From Candidatus Abyssobacteria bacterium SURF_5 (GTDB lineage: Bacteria > Abyssobacteria > SURF-5): a DNA stretch of 29,008 nucleotides. Under the pieces are notes generated by a model. It worked only from the letters and a program-made list of their open reading frames with translations. It made no database searches and was not told the DNA's origin. Positions 1 to 8,152 of this stretch are shown here, piece after piece (positions within the stretch are counted from its first letter, which is position 1; each line of letters opens with the position of its first letter). The position numbers and the translations under genes are program-made. The DNA lies in the NCBI GenBank assembly GCA_003598085.1, contig QZKU01000028.1, positions 1 to 29,008 on the forward strand, read 5' to 3'.

Positions 1-202
1 CGGAAAAATATCCATAAAGATGAACGGTTGCCTCGAAGGACTCCAGATCCTGTTGCGTCGCAAGTGAATTCAGAAGATCGATATAATGGGACAGCAGAAC
101 ATATTCCTTCTGGCCTACCACGGGAACGTATGCCGCGTCCATCGACAGGACTGCATTCTTGCGCTCGTCTATTTCGAGTCTATGAAACGTTTTTTTCTCC
201 AT
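1..202 (-). CDS. Partial unidentified protein (N-terminal 67 codons), downstream of larA
   Basis: A minus-strand reading frame stays open from an ATG at 202 (or 208) to the window edge with no stop, so only the N-terminus is present. The readable protein begins MEKKTFHRLEIDERKNAVL and continues with residues predicted as mixed helix and strand. An AGGA sits about 6 bases before the ATG at 202, which favours that start. The start lies inside the last codons of the LarA gene (overlap of about 23 bases), so the two are probably translationally coupled and co-transcribed. I do not recognise the family; there is no signal peptide or membrane segment in the visible part. Its position suggests a partner function to the LarA homologue, but this is inference from context only. 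Confidence 0.6.
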   Translation of the reverse strand, partial: MEKKTFHRLEIDERKNAVLSMDAAYVPVVGQKEYVLLSHYIDLLNSLATQQDLESFEATVHLYGYFS

Positions 203-1529
203 TCCCATTCCTGTACCGTTTCACCGAGATCACCGCCTCTTCGTGCTCCGCTCTTGTATGAAAAAGAGAAGCCGACGAGGCGGGAATAACGTATGTGGTG
301 AAATCCTCACCTAAATTCCCGGCTGCAAGAGCATATGCCTCGTCGAACGTGGGGGCGGCATGCATGCTCATGCGCTCGACCAACTGCGGTGCAAGATCAG
401 AAACAAGAACAATATTGACCGACGTCGCTTTCTCGTACATCGCATAGGCGGTCTGGCCGTAGATTTCATAATTACGCCGCAGGGCACGCTCAAATTCCCC
501 TATACTATTATACCTGAACCAGTCAACGAAGCCCGGATAGCCGAAGCCCTCGGGGCATTCGGCCAGGACTATCATCCACCCGCCGCGCCTCGTGATCGAA
601 TATGCGCTTTGAATCGCCTTGTGGGCCTGGATGAAATTGATGTCTTTCGGATGGCCGCCGCAATCAACGATTGTAAGGTCGCCGGCCGTGCTCACGACTG
701 TGCTGAAATGTTGCAGGTAAGAAGCACAGGCTTCCTGATGAGCCCTCACGAGCTCGCCGGCAAACACTGCGCACAGTTCCTTTTCCGGCGTCAACACTGA
801 ATTAATAGTGAAATCGGGCGCAATCATTTCCGCCGCCTCCAGCATATCTTCGTGAACCGGATTCCCTGCCAGCTGGGCTGTTTTTGCGCTCGGATTCCTG
901 CCGCGGACTTTATCGAATACGAGAAAATGACTGCGCAGGTTCGCCTCATGCGAACAGATGCCTGGCATAATGCTTTTTCGGCCTCCGCCGAAACCGGCGA
1001 AATAATGGGGAACAACCGAGCCGACCGTGATAATCCTGTCCGCCTCTGCGACAATCCTGCTTATCGAGACCGGTGTCCCTCGGGAAGTCGTTCCGATCGA
1101 GACCAGATTTTTAGAATCATATGCATCATGATTGAAAACTCTGATTCTGTCGAAGATGGAACGGCCAGTCAGCGTCCGCTTTTCCTCTTCCGTCTGAGGC
1201 CGATGTATCCCCAGAGCCACAACAATATCTATGTTATCATCCGGTATGCCTGCGGAATTCAACTGTTCCACCAGAATCGGCAGGATCACGTCGCTGGCGC
1301 TCGCGCGCGTGCTGTCGGAAATTATTATGACGGCTCTCTCTCCGGCAGAAACCAGGTTCTTTACCGGGACTGAATCAATCGGGCGCAACAGACTTTGCTG
1401 CACGAGGTGTCGAATGTCTCTTGCCGGTTTCGGGAAACACGGGGACAGTTTTTGGGGAATCTCCCCGCGGCTGGCGATCGCCTCAAACGCTGTTCGCCCA
1501 TATGCCAGATGAAGGGTACGTGCGTCCAT
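180..1529 (-). CDS. larA: LarA-family nickel-pincer racemase/epimerase homologue
   Basis: This 449-residue protein belongs to the LarA (DUF2088) family. These enzymes use a nickel-pincer nucleotide covalently bound to a lysine to racemise or epimerise 2-hydroxyacids by hydride transfer. With the ATG at 1529 as start, the conserved residues fall at Asp72 and Arg75 (SDSTR), His109 (ALGIHRP), His175 (VVPHYFAGFGGG), Lys185 (GGRKSIMPG) and His201. This is almost the numbering of the Lactiplantibacillus enzyme and supports this start over an upstream TTG at 1556. The Shine-Dalgarno-like AGGAG directly abuts the ATG, which is tighter than usual. No larB, larC or larE cofactor genes are in the window, so cofactor must come from elsewhere. 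LarA homologues act on several 2-hydroxyacids; lactate is only one possibility, and the nearby MFS transporter of carboxylate type fits a hydroxyacid substrate. Confidence 0.88.
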   Translation of the reverse strand: MDARTLHLAYGRTAFEAIASRGEIPQKLSPCFPKPARDIRHLVQQSLLRPIDSVPVKNLVSAGERAVIIISDSTRASASDVILPILVEQLNSAGIPDDNIDIVVALGIHRPQTEEEKRTLTGRSIFDRIRVFNHDAYDSKNLVSIGTTSRGTPVSISRIVAEADRIITVGSVVPHYFAGFGGGRKSIMPGICSHEANLRSHFLVFDKVRGRNPSAKTAQLAGNPVHEDMLEAAEMIAPDFTINSVLTPEKELCAVFAGELVRAHQEACASYLQHFSTVVSTAGDLTIVDCGGHPKDINFIQAHKAIQSAYSITRRGGWMIVLAECPEGFGYPGFVDWFRYNSIGEFERALRRNYEIYGQTAYAMYEKATSVNIVLVSDLAPQLVERMSMHAAPTFDEAYALAAGNLGEDFTTYVIPASSASLFHTRAEHEEAVISVKRYRNGNGEKNVS

Positions 1530-1537
1530 CTCCTGCC

Positions 1538-1572
1538 AAAAAAAAACAAGAGACAACAGCGATATCTCTTGT
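1538..1572 (-). terminator. Terminator-like hairpin in the larA leader (possible attenuator)
   Basis: On the minus strand, 8-base arms ACAAGAGA (1572-1565) and TCTCTTGT (1553-1546) flank an 11-base loop and are followed at once by a run of about eight Ts (1545-1538). The element sits between the larA promoter and the larA start. It has the layout of an intrinsic terminator, though the stem is AT-rich and may be weak. Because it precedes rather than follows the gene, it could act as an attenuator. Confidence 0.5.
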
Positions 1573-1616
1573 CGTCGATATTGCTTCTCTAATAATAAAG
1601 TTTCACGTGTATCTTC

Positions 1617-1645
1617 ATTATATTTTCTATCAAGAGGAATGTCAA
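1617..1645 (-). promoter_or_regulatory. Sigma70-type promoter for larA
   Basis: Reading the minus strand, a perfect TTGACA (1645-1640) is followed after 17 bases by a perfect TATAAT (1622-1617). Transcription would start near 1610 and give a leader of about 80 bases before the larA ATG at 1529. Confidence 0.8.
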
Positions 1646-1706
1646 CGATTTTGCAATTCCCTTTCCGTTTTCTCGACCCGGCGGCTTGAGCGCCGCTATT
1701 TTGCTA

Positions 1707-1735
1707 TTGACGCTTTGCTCTGGCGTCTGTATGAT
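1707..1735 (+). promoter_or_regulatory. Sigma70-type promoter for the MFS transporter
   Basis: TTGACG (1707-1712), 17 bases, then TATGAT (1730-1735). The predicted start near 1742 lies about 33 bases before the GTG start of the transporter gene. A short GCGGC/GCCGC inverted repeat (1681-1696) lies just upstream and may be regulatory. Confidence 0.6.
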
Positions 1736-1774
1736 AATCGCACTTGTTTTCTGTTCAAGGGGGGGATCTTTCCT

Positions 1775-3043
1775 GTGAAATACATGAACAAGGTCTTCTA
1801 CGGCTGGTTCGTCGTTGCCGCATGTTTCGTGATTCTATTCTCCTTGCACGGCGTAATCATTAACACATTCGGAGTGTTCGTGAAGCCGGTTTCCGAGGGC
1901 ATGGGCTGGGGTCGCGGCGAATTCAGCATGGCGCTTGCAGCTGGGGCGCTCGCGATGGCCTTTGGGGCTCCTTTTGTGGGGAGAATGATCGACCGCTTCG
2001 GAGCGCCGAAGACGATGCTTTCCGGCTGTCTCTGCTGCGGATTGGGAATGGTTGTTCTTTGTTGGGCAACCATGATCTGGCATTTTTATCTGCTGTTCAT
2101 TCTTATAGGACTTGGACTTTCCGCCGCCACTACTATTCCGGTATCCCTGGTAATCGCCAACTGGTTCAACCAGAAGCGCGGCATCGCAATGGGTACGGCG
2201 TTCATGGGAACAAGCGCCGGCGGAATGATAATGAATCCCATAAATGCGCTCCTCTTGCAGAAATTCGGGTGGCGCGATTCCTACCTCATTCTCGGAATCG
2301 TTGTGATGCTGTCATCCATCCCGCTCGTCCTGTTTATCATTCGCACGCGCCCGTCTGAGATGAACCTCTTGCCCGACGGCAAGCCCTCCCATGCGGCGTC
2401 CGACCAGCCGTTGACAGGACATACGCTCAAGCAGGCGATAGGGACTGCCTCGTTCTGGTTCATTGCCGCCAACATGCTCTTGACTACGGGAATGGCGAAT
2501 TCCATCGGGGTCCACTGCATTCCTTTTCTTACCGACGTAGGGCATTCTCCTCTCTTCGCGGCGACAGCTTACGGGTTATCGATGGGGTTCATGACGCTTG
2601 GCAAGGTAGCCTCCGGCTTTTGCGCCGACCGATGGGGAGCACGACAGACATTCACGTTCAGCGCCGTCATGACCGCTATCGGCATCGGAATCCTACTGTT
2701 TGCTTCCCCCGTATGGGTGGTCCTGTTATTCGTCTTTGTTTTCGGATTCCCGCAGGGCGCACCGCTCACGCTCACCCCGCTGGTCACAGCCGACTGTCAT
2801 GGCCTGCGGAGCTTTGGCTCAATCTTCGGATTGGCGACGTTGTTCTCGATTCTCGGCGCCGCCATTGGGCCGGTGATCGTCGGCTATATGTATGATTCGA
2901 GCGGCTCCTACACGGGCGGGTTCATCTTGCTGATCGCGATGACGCTCCTCGGCGCCTATTGCATTCACATGGCGAAAGCAAAGGAACAGTTCGAGGTGGG
3001 GGCGATTGCTTCCGGCCGGCTTGATAAGGCGGATGTTGCCTAA
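1775..3043 (+). CDS. MFS transporter, oxalate/formate antiporter-like (monocarboxylate type)
   Basis: A 422-residue integral membrane protein of the major facilitator superfamily with about 12 hydrophobic segments in two halves. The opening YGWFVVAACF... followed by FGVFVKPVSEGMGWGRGEFS is characteristic of the oxalate/formate-antiporter and monocarboxylate-porter branch. The loop GRMIDRFGAPKTM after the second helix pair is the MFS motif A region. I chose the GTG at 1775 because a strong purine stretch (AAGGGGGGG, about 1757-1765) lies about 9 bases upstream; an in-frame ATG at 1784 is the alternative. It is divergent from larA and converges on the peptidase gene, with the two stop codons sharing four bases (3040-3043). 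Likely role: proton-coupled or exchange transport of a small carboxylate across the inner membrane; the substrate is not determined by the sequence. Confidence 0.85.
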   Translation: MKYMNKVFYGWFVVAACFVILFSLHGVIINTFGVFVKPVSEGMGWGRGEFSMALAAGALAMAFGAPFVGRMIDRFGAPKTMLSGCLCCGLGMVVLCWATMIWHFYLLFILIGLGLSAATTIPVSLVIANWFNQKRGIAMGTAFMGTSAGGMIMNPINALLLQKFGWRDSYLILGIVVMLSSIPLVLFIIRTRPSEMNLLPDGKPSHAASDQPLTGHTLKQAIGTASFWFIAANMLLTTGMANSIGVHCIPFLTDVGHSPLFAATAYGLSMGFMTLGKVASGFCADRWGARQTFTFSAVMTAIGIGILLFASPVWVVLLFVFVFGFPQGAPLTLTPLVTADCHGLRSFGSIFGLATLFSILGAAIGPVIVGYMYDSSGSYTGGFILLIAMTLLGAYCIHMAKAKEQFEVGAIASGRLDKADVA

Positions 3044-4128
3044 TTGATAACGCCGCGGGCTTGCAGCAATTCGCGCACCTTCCTGAGCGGGAGCGCTTGG
3101 AGAGTATTGCCGTCGCGGCCTATCACCGTTTCGGCCATGAACATCGCGTTCAGGATTGCTTCCTCGACCGCATCCGCGGCGGCTATAAAGAAAGAATCGA
3201 TGAAGGTCTGTTCGACCAGCTCAGGAAGAGTAATAACCGGTTGATCGGCCGCCGCGGGAATCCGGCGTGCCGTTGAAAAAGCCACCACGACGTCTCCGCT
3301 GGTGTGGTTCGAAGAAGCGCCAGTCCGGGCGAGCCCATGCGTAGCCCGAACCGCCAGGCGGCGCAGTTGGTTTACCGATAGCGGCGCGTCGGTGGCCAGA
3401 ATAAAAATGATTGAACCTCCCAGCTCGCGCGGAGGATCATACTCCTGGAGCAGCTTTCCCGCCGGCACACCCTTTATCACCAATTGCTCTTTCCTGCCCA
3501 TGTTGGTCACAACTAAAGCACCGAGCACAAATCTGTTCTTTTCAAATGAGATCAGCCGCGACGAAGTGCCAACTCCGCCCTTGTAACCGTAAGCCGCTGT
3601 TCCGGTACCCGCACCAATAGAACCTTCCTGAACGCGTCCGCCGGCAGCACTCTCCAGAGCCTCCACCACTTCGGCCTTCGCCAGATGCCGGCCCCATATG
3701 TCGCTCAGAAAATAATCGTTGCATTCGAGCACCACTGGATTGATTGACGGTGCCCTCAGCCCCTTGTCCCGGATAAGGTAATCGAGGAGCCCATCAGCAA
3801 CCCTCCCCACGTTCAGAGTATTCGTTATGAGGATCGGTGTCTCGATTGTGCCGACTTCGGCAATTTGCATTAACCCCATGCTCTTACCGAACCCGTTGAT
3901 GAAATGAACAGCCGCCTGCACTTTAGAAGTGAACAGGTCGTCCGGCGCCGGAACAATCGCGGTGATGCCGGTGCGGATTGGCCCGTGCCCAATATGCAAT
4001 TCGCCGTCACCCTTCCAAGTCGAGCAATGTCCCACTTTGACTCCCGGAACATCGGTAATCGCGTTTTGTGTGCCGACAGGCAGGTCGCCAAATTCCAAAC
4101 CATAATCCCTTGCACGGCATCTTTCCAT
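3040..4128 (-). CDS. P1-family (DmpA/BapA-type) aminopeptidase
   Basis: A 362-residue member of peptidase family S58 (DmpA, L-aminopeptidase/D-esterase, beta-aminopeptidases). The N-terminus LEFGDLPVGTQNAITDVPGVKVGH and the later GSIIFILATDAPL are family hallmarks. These enzymes are made as one chain and self-cleave before a serine that becomes the N-terminal nucleophile; here that is Gly238-Ser239 in RELGGSIIF. Length is normal for the family and no signal peptide is visible, so it is probably cytoplasmic. Start ATG at 4128 has an AGGA about 8 bases upstream. It is the last gene of the minus-strand cluster, 24 bases after the nitroreductase gene. Family members hydrolyse N-terminal residues, beta-peptides or amides; which of these applies here is unknown. 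Confidence 0.85.
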   Translation of the reverse strand: MERCRARDYGLEFGDLPVGTQNAITDVPGVKVGHCSTWKGDGELHIGHGPIRTGITAIVPAPDDLFTSKVQAAVHFINGFGKSMGLMQIAEVGTIETPILITNTLNVGRVADGLLDYLIRDKGLRAPSINPVVLECNDYFLSDIWGRHLAKAEVVEALESAAGGRVQEGSIGAGTGTAAYGYKGGVGTSSRLISFEKNRFVLGALVVTNMGRKEQLVIKGVPAGKLLQEYDPPRELGGSIIFILATDAPLSVNQLRRLAVRATHGLARTGASSNHTSGDVVVAFSTARRIPAAADQPVITLPELVEQTFIDSFFIAAADAVEEAILNAMFMAETVIGRDGNTLQALPLRKVRELLQARGVIN

Positions 4129-4152
4129 TTATTTCATCCTGCTCCCTTCTGG

Positions 4153-4719
4153 TTAATCTATGACTTTTCTGATTGCCGGCGCTTTCCTTGGCGGTGCTTG
4201 CGGCTCGTGATCAGGCGTTCCAACAACAATTGGAGCAACAATGCGGTAATCTTTTGGAATATCCAGCTGTTCCCGCACATCGTCATCCGGATCAGCCCCG
4301 AGTCCGATCCAGCAGCTTCCGAAACCGCGCGCGCGGGCCGAAAGCATCAGGTTCCCCGCCGCCATCGAGCAATCAAAGGTGGCAAGCGGCGCCGAGCGCG
4401 GAGCCACTATGTATATTACGCACGGCGCATTATAAAAGATATTCAGATCCAGATTTCTCAGGGACGCTTCGTAGCGTTTAAGATAGTTGTCCGGATCGGC
4501 CTCGAGAATCCTGAGCATTTTACGCTTGCAACTGTCCGATATTTTCTTCATGAAAGCTTTATCGGTCACTATGACAAATTCCCACGGCTGCAGGTTGCTG
4601 GCCGTGGCCGCCTGGGTGGCATCGATTAATAAGGCCTCAATCGTCTCTCTCGACAGCGGCTCATCTTTATACAAACGAATCGACCGGCGCCCATACAATA
4701 CGTCAAAAAATTCCGGCAT
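4153..4719 (-). CDS. Nitroreductase-family flavoprotein
   Basis: A 188-residue protein of the FMN-dependent nitroreductase family. The N-terminal RRSIRLYKDEPL segment provides the arginines that contact the FMN phosphate, ATASNLQPWEFVIV is the usual following block, and the C-terminal GFGSCWIGLG and VVGTPDHEP segments are also typical. It probably works as a cytoplasmic homodimer that reduces nitro, quinone or enone-like substrates with NAD(P)H. GGAG lies 8 bases before the ATG at 4719. The gene lies 61 bases after the FabK-like gene and 24 bases before the P1 peptidase, consistent with one operon. In this context it might reduce a conjugated CoA-ester or aromatic intermediate, but this cannot be distinguished from a general detoxifying role. 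Confidence 0.85.
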   Translation of the reverse strand: MPEFFDVLYGRRSIRLYKDEPLSRETIEALLIDATQAATASNLQPWEFVIVTDKAFMKKISDSCKRKMLRILEADPDNYLKRYEASLRNLDLNIFYNAPCVIYIVAPRSAPLATFDCSMAAGNLMLSARARGFGSCWIGLGADPDDDVREQLDIPKDYRIVAPIVVGTPDHEPQAPPRKAPAIRKVID

Positions 4720-4780
4720 CAGATATCTCCATAGTGTAATTGCAGGTGCTTACTTAACGCGTCCCGGCCAGCAATCCGGA

Positions 4781-5650
4781 TCATGCAACCATTTCTTCGA
4801 TGATTTCCTTTACACTTCTGATCCGCTTGAGAAGGCCGACGCATTGCCCGGCCGAAATCATCACGTTGGAGACTTCGCCTTCTTTGGCGATATCGTGCAG
4901 GTCTCCCTTGTATTCTTCTCCCAACAGATTCGCAACATACGGCGTGCGGATCGCCCGGCTGAATACGCGTCCTCTTCCCACTAGCGCTGTGTCGGTTTCA
5001 AGCGACCGAATCATCAAGTGTTTGAAGGATTCCTGGATGATGCACTCTCTCGAAGTCATGAATGCGGTTCCTACCTGTACCCCCTGTGCCCCCAGCGCAA
5101 AAGCTGCGCGATAGCCTCGCCTGTCCGCTATTCCGCCGGCGGCAACTACAGGAATCTTGACCGCGTCCACGACTGCCGGTATGAGCACCATGGTGGTAAC
5201 GCCGTTGTTGCCCTGCAGTCCGCCGGATTCCATTCCCTCGGCGACCACGGCGTCGGCGCCGGCGGCTTCCGCCTTCTTTGCAAGTGCGGCATTCGGCACA
5301 ACATGTATCATCTTGATTCCCCGGCCGCGGAGAAGAGGCGCCAGCTCATTTGGAGAACCGGCCGAGGTTGTCACCGCCCGGATGCCAAAATCGGCGATGA
5401 CGTCGACATACTCCTTCGATTTGGGATTCCTTGCCATCAGGTTCACGCCAAATGGTTTGCTTGTCAGTTTTCGTACGGACTCCATCTGCTCCTGCAGTTC
5501 ATCAATTCCTGAAACGGAGCCGCTTGCGAGCAATCCGTATCCGCCGGCCTCGGAAACCGCCGCCACCAATTCCGGATTGGATATGTTCGCCATCGCTCCT
5601 TGAATGATGGGATGTTTTGATCCGAGCATCTTACATATGGGATTCATCAT
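4781..5650 (-). CDS. FabK/nitronate-monooxygenase-like flavoprotein with altered active-site motif
   Basis: A 289-residue TIM-barrel flavoprotein of the nitronate monooxygenase/2-nitropropane dioxygenase superfamily, closest in motif pattern to FabK-type enoyl-ACP reductases. The opening KHPIIQGAMANISNPELVAAVSEAGG, the block VVAEGMESGG, the VVAAGGIADRRG phosphate-binding loop and GAQGVQVGTAFM are all present. The catalytic histidine of the family motif (ESGGHxG, His144 in pneumococcal FabK) is replaced by Leu145 (ESGGLQG, codon CTG). The family is about 310-330 residues, so this copy is slightly short at the C-terminus. The gene is 53 bases downstream of the thiolase gene. It may reduce an enoyl thioester made in the same pathway, or have another flavin function. 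Confidence 0.8.
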   Translation of the reverse strand: MMNPICKMLGSKHPIIQGAMANISNPELVAAVSEAGGYGLLASGSVSGIDELQEQMESVRKLTSKPFGVNLMARNPKSKEYVDVIADFGIRAVTTSAGSPNELAPLLRGRGIKMIHVVPNAALAKKAEAAGADAVVAEGMESGGLQGNNGVTTMVLIPAVVDAVKIPVVAAGGIADRRGYRAAFALGAQGVQVGTAFMTSRECIIQESFKHLMIRSLETDTALVGRGRVFSRAIRTPYVANLLGEEYKGDLHDIAKEGEVSNVMISAGQCVGLLKRIRSVKEIIEEMVA

Positions 5651-5703
5651 TGCGCTTCGTGTCCTCTAGAATTTGTGAAAAAAGGCAGCCAGCAGTTATT
5701 GAA

Positions 5704-6912
5704 TCACATTTTCAGGTTCTCTATAACAGTCGCCACTCCGAGTCCTCCGCCGCAGCATGACGCGAAGATGCCGTATCTTCCGCCGCGACGGATCAACTCA
5801 CGCATGGTGAACATGCCGATCCGCGGACCGGAAGCGCCATTTGGATGTCCGAATGCGATAGCGCCGCCGTTCGGATTCCACTTCTTCATGTCAACTTTTT
5901 CGCCGGTCTGGCTTTCGACTTCCTTGATGACTGCGAGATTCTGAACGGCAAAAGCTTCATTGCATTCCATGACATCCATATCCGACAGCTTCAGTCCCGC
6001 GCGCTTGATAGCCATTGGCATCGCATAGCCGGGGGCGATGCCCATGATTTTCGGATCGACGCCATAGTCGTACCCGCAAATCCACTTCGCCATCGGCTCG
6101 TAGCCAAGCTCTTTGGCTTTTTCGGCGGTCATCATCAGCACAAAGGCGGAGCCGTCATTGCGGCCGGAGGCGTTACCGGCGGTTACGGTGCCGTCCTTCC
6201 TGAAGGCGGGCGGGAGCTTCGCCAGTCCCGCGAGCGTAGTATCCGGGCGTGGATGTTCGTCCACGTTGAAAATTATATCGGGACTCTTTCTGGTCCCCGG
6301 AATGACGACGGGAACGATCTCCTCATCGAAATAGCCGGCCTCCATTGCGGCCTTTGCGCGCATCTGACTGTTATACGCGAATTCATCCGAGGCCTCACGC
6401 GGAATCTTGTACGTAACCTGCAGATTCTCGGCCGTCTCGCCCATTCCGATGCATTCTTCGGGAACCGGAGAAAGCCCTTGCCGGATGGGCATGGGCGCAT
6501 TCAGGCGATAGGGCTGGACCGCCATGGAAAACTTGGCTACCATCTGCGAGTAAGATTCCATGCCGCCGGCAATGACGACGTCGGCGTGGTTCGCCAGAAT
6601 TTTCCAAGCCGCGTGGTTTATGCAATCAATGCCGGACCCGCACTGCATTTCGACGTACGAGGCAGAGGTCTTGTAATCAAGGCCGGAATAAAGCGTCGCC
6701 CAACGCGCGGGATTATTTGAATGCGAACAACCGGCAGCCGACCCGAGGAACACACAATCCACATGAGCTTTTTCGACGATTTTCGTTTTGTCGAGCAGGC
6801 CTTTAATGCCGATACCGGCCAGCTTGGACGCGAAAATATCCCGGATCGTTCCGCCCATGCGACCAAAGGCGGTGCGCACACCGTCAACAAACACGACTTC
6901 TCTTGCAGCCAT
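5704..6912 (-). CDS. Thiolase (acetyl-CoA C-acyltransferase family)
   Basis: A 402-residue thiolase of normal length. The nucleophilic cysteine is Cys91 in EMQCGSGIDCI, the CNEAFAV block is present, the catalytic histidine is His356 in AFGHPNGASG, and the second catalytic cysteine is Cys386 in ASCCGGGLG. With all three catalytic residues intact it should catalyse CoA-dependent cleavage of 3-ketoacyl-CoA or the reverse condensation in the cytoplasm. An AGGGAG lies about 7 bases before the ATG at 6912. It follows the activase gene after a 263-base gap and precedes the FabK-like gene by 53 bases. The ketothiolase suggests the cluster ends in a beta-oxidation-like cleavage step, although a biosynthetic acetoacetyl-CoA role is also possible. 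Confidence 0.92.
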   Translation of the reverse strand: MAAREVVFVDGVRTAFGRMGGTIRDIFASKLAGIGIKGLLDKTKIVEKAHVDCVFLGSAAGCSHSNNPARWATLYSGLDYKTSASYVEMQCGSGIDCINHAAWKILANHADVVIAGGMESYSQMVAKFSMAVQPYRLNAPMPIRQGLSPVPEECIGMGETAENLQVTYKIPREASDEFAYNSQMRAKAAMEAGYFDEEIVPVVIPGTRKSPDIIFNVDEHPRPDTTLAGLAKLPPAFRKDGTVTAGNASGRNDGSAFVLMMTAEKAKELGYEPMAKWICGYDYGVDPKIMGIAPGYAMPMAIKRAGLKLSDMDVMECNEAFAVQNLAVIKEVESQTGEKVDMKKWNPNGGAIAFGHPNGASGPRIGMFTMRELIRRGGRYGIFASCCGGGLGVATVIENLKM

Positions 6913-7175
6913 TACTCGCTCCCTTCATGTTGCCTGATATCTATTGTTTTTCTGCTACAGATGCAGGTTTCATCTTCTCTGCATCACGCCTATGCCTCTT
7001 CACCCCACTTTGATCAAAAGGTCGCTCGCCATAATACCATTCGTTTTGCGCGGAAAGCAACCATCCCCGGGCAAATCCCGATTCGGATCCACTGATGGTT
7101 GTTGTCATATAGACGTATGCCAGCTTTCGAAGAGACTGAAATTGAGAGGCGAGTATTAAGTGGGAGGCTTGATCT

Positions 7176-8135
7176 TTATGAGTTGCAGATAACCGCAAAT
7201 CCGCAATCTTCGAAACGTTGAATGGTCGTGTTCAACATCTCGTCGCTCAGCGCCCCCATATCCCGGTATAAAGCACCCTTTCCGATTTTTTCCCATTTCG
7301 TTTTTGCCAGCCTGTTGTAAGGCATGAGGTGGACCTGGCCACGAAAGTTGACCCGATCGAAGTACTCGATGAACTGGGAGATCGAATCTGAATCCACGTT
7401 GAAGCCGGGAATGAGCGGGATCCGAGGAATTATTCTCTCCGTCCCTGCGAAAGAAAGAATACGAGAGAAATTTTCCAGTATTTGCTGATTCGGTGCGCCG
7501 ATTAATCTTTCATGAATGCTGCTGTCGACGTGCTTGATGTCGAAAAGAAACAGGTCCACCAGTTCAAGCAGGTCTGGCAGAAATTTCGGCGAGAAATGAC
7601 CGCAGGTTTCGAGAGCGGTATGAATATTCTCTTTTCTCGACTGTTCAAGGAGCGCTCGGAGGAATTCAGGCTGGAACGTGGGCTCGCCGCCCGAGAAGGT
7701 AACGCCTCCCCCCGAGGCCGTATAGAAGGCATTATCGGCAGCCGCCATTTCCACTACCTGGCCTGCCGACAGGCTTTTTCCGATTCGTTCCATCGCACCA
7801 TTGGCGCACGTCTGCTCGCACGCGCCGCACGCAGTGCAGCGGTCATGGTCTCGAATTATGGAGTTATTTTTCATACTTAGCGCGCCTGACGGACACGATT
7901 CGATGCACCGCTGGCAGCGCGCGCACCGCTCGGCGAACCACGACATCTGCGGGTTAGGGTCCTGCGACTCCGGATTCTGGCACCAGGCGCATCTCAAAGG
8001 ACAGCCTTTCAGAAAAATGCACGTGCGGATACCGGGCCCGTCATAGATGGCATAGTACTGTATGTCGAAAACAATGCCTGTCATCTCTTCTGTCAGATGT
8101 TTGTCGTGATTCTTGATATTAGCTTTTCTAATCAT
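7176..8135 (-). CDS. Glycyl radical enzyme activating enzyme (radical SAM, two extra 4Fe-4S clusters)
   Basis: A 319-residue radical SAM activase of the PflA-like family. It binds the SAM-cleaving 4Fe-4S cluster through Cys45, Cys49 and Cys52 (GCPLRCAWC). A ferredoxin-like insertion follows with two CxxCxxCxxxC sets (Cys71/74/77/81 and Cys100/103/106/110). This insertion is typical of activases for non-PFL glycyl radical enzymes such as glycerol dehydratase, choline lyase and arylacetate decarboxylase types. GGGVTFSGGEP is the SAM-contacting motif. The 5'-deoxyadenosyl radical would abstract hydrogen from the glycine of the adjacent glycyl radical enzyme. The first in-frame ATG is used; an internal ATG at 8084 (MTGIVFDIQYY) matches the usual family N-terminus and may be the true start. 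The gene lies 203 bases downstream of its presumed partner, with a palindromic repeat between them. Confidence 0.92.
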   Translation of the reverse strand: MIRKANIKNHDKHLTEEMTGIVFDIQYYAIYDGPGIRTCIFLKGCPLRCAWCQNPESQDPNPQMSWFAERCARCQRCIESCPSGALSMKNNSIIRDHDRCTACGACEQTCANGAMERIGKSLSAGQVVEMAAADNAFYTASGGGVTFSGGEPTFQPEFLRALLEQSRKENIHTALETCGHFSPKFLPDLLELVDLFLFDIKHVDSSIHERLIGAPNQQILENFSRILSFAGTERIIPRIPLIPGFNVDSDSISQFIEYFDRVNFRGQVHLMPYNRLAKTKWEKIGKGALYRDMGALSDEMLNTTIQRFEDCGFAVICNS

Positions 8136-8152
8136 GAATATGCCAGTTCTTT

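Noticed and set aside
1586-1620. Leader peptide in the larA 5' region (ATG overlapping the TATAAT)
   Set aside because: The ATG lies within the -10 hexamer and upstream of the predicted transcription start, so it would not be in the mRNA.
5845-6720. Plus-strand open frame (291 codons) opposite the thiolase gene
   Set aside because: Antisense to a fully conserved thiolase; no recognisable domain.
6941-7198. Small minus-strand frame (85 codons) filling the gap between activase and thiolase genes
   Set aside because: It starts inside the activase gene, has no ribosome site and no recognisable features; the gap is more likely leader sequence.
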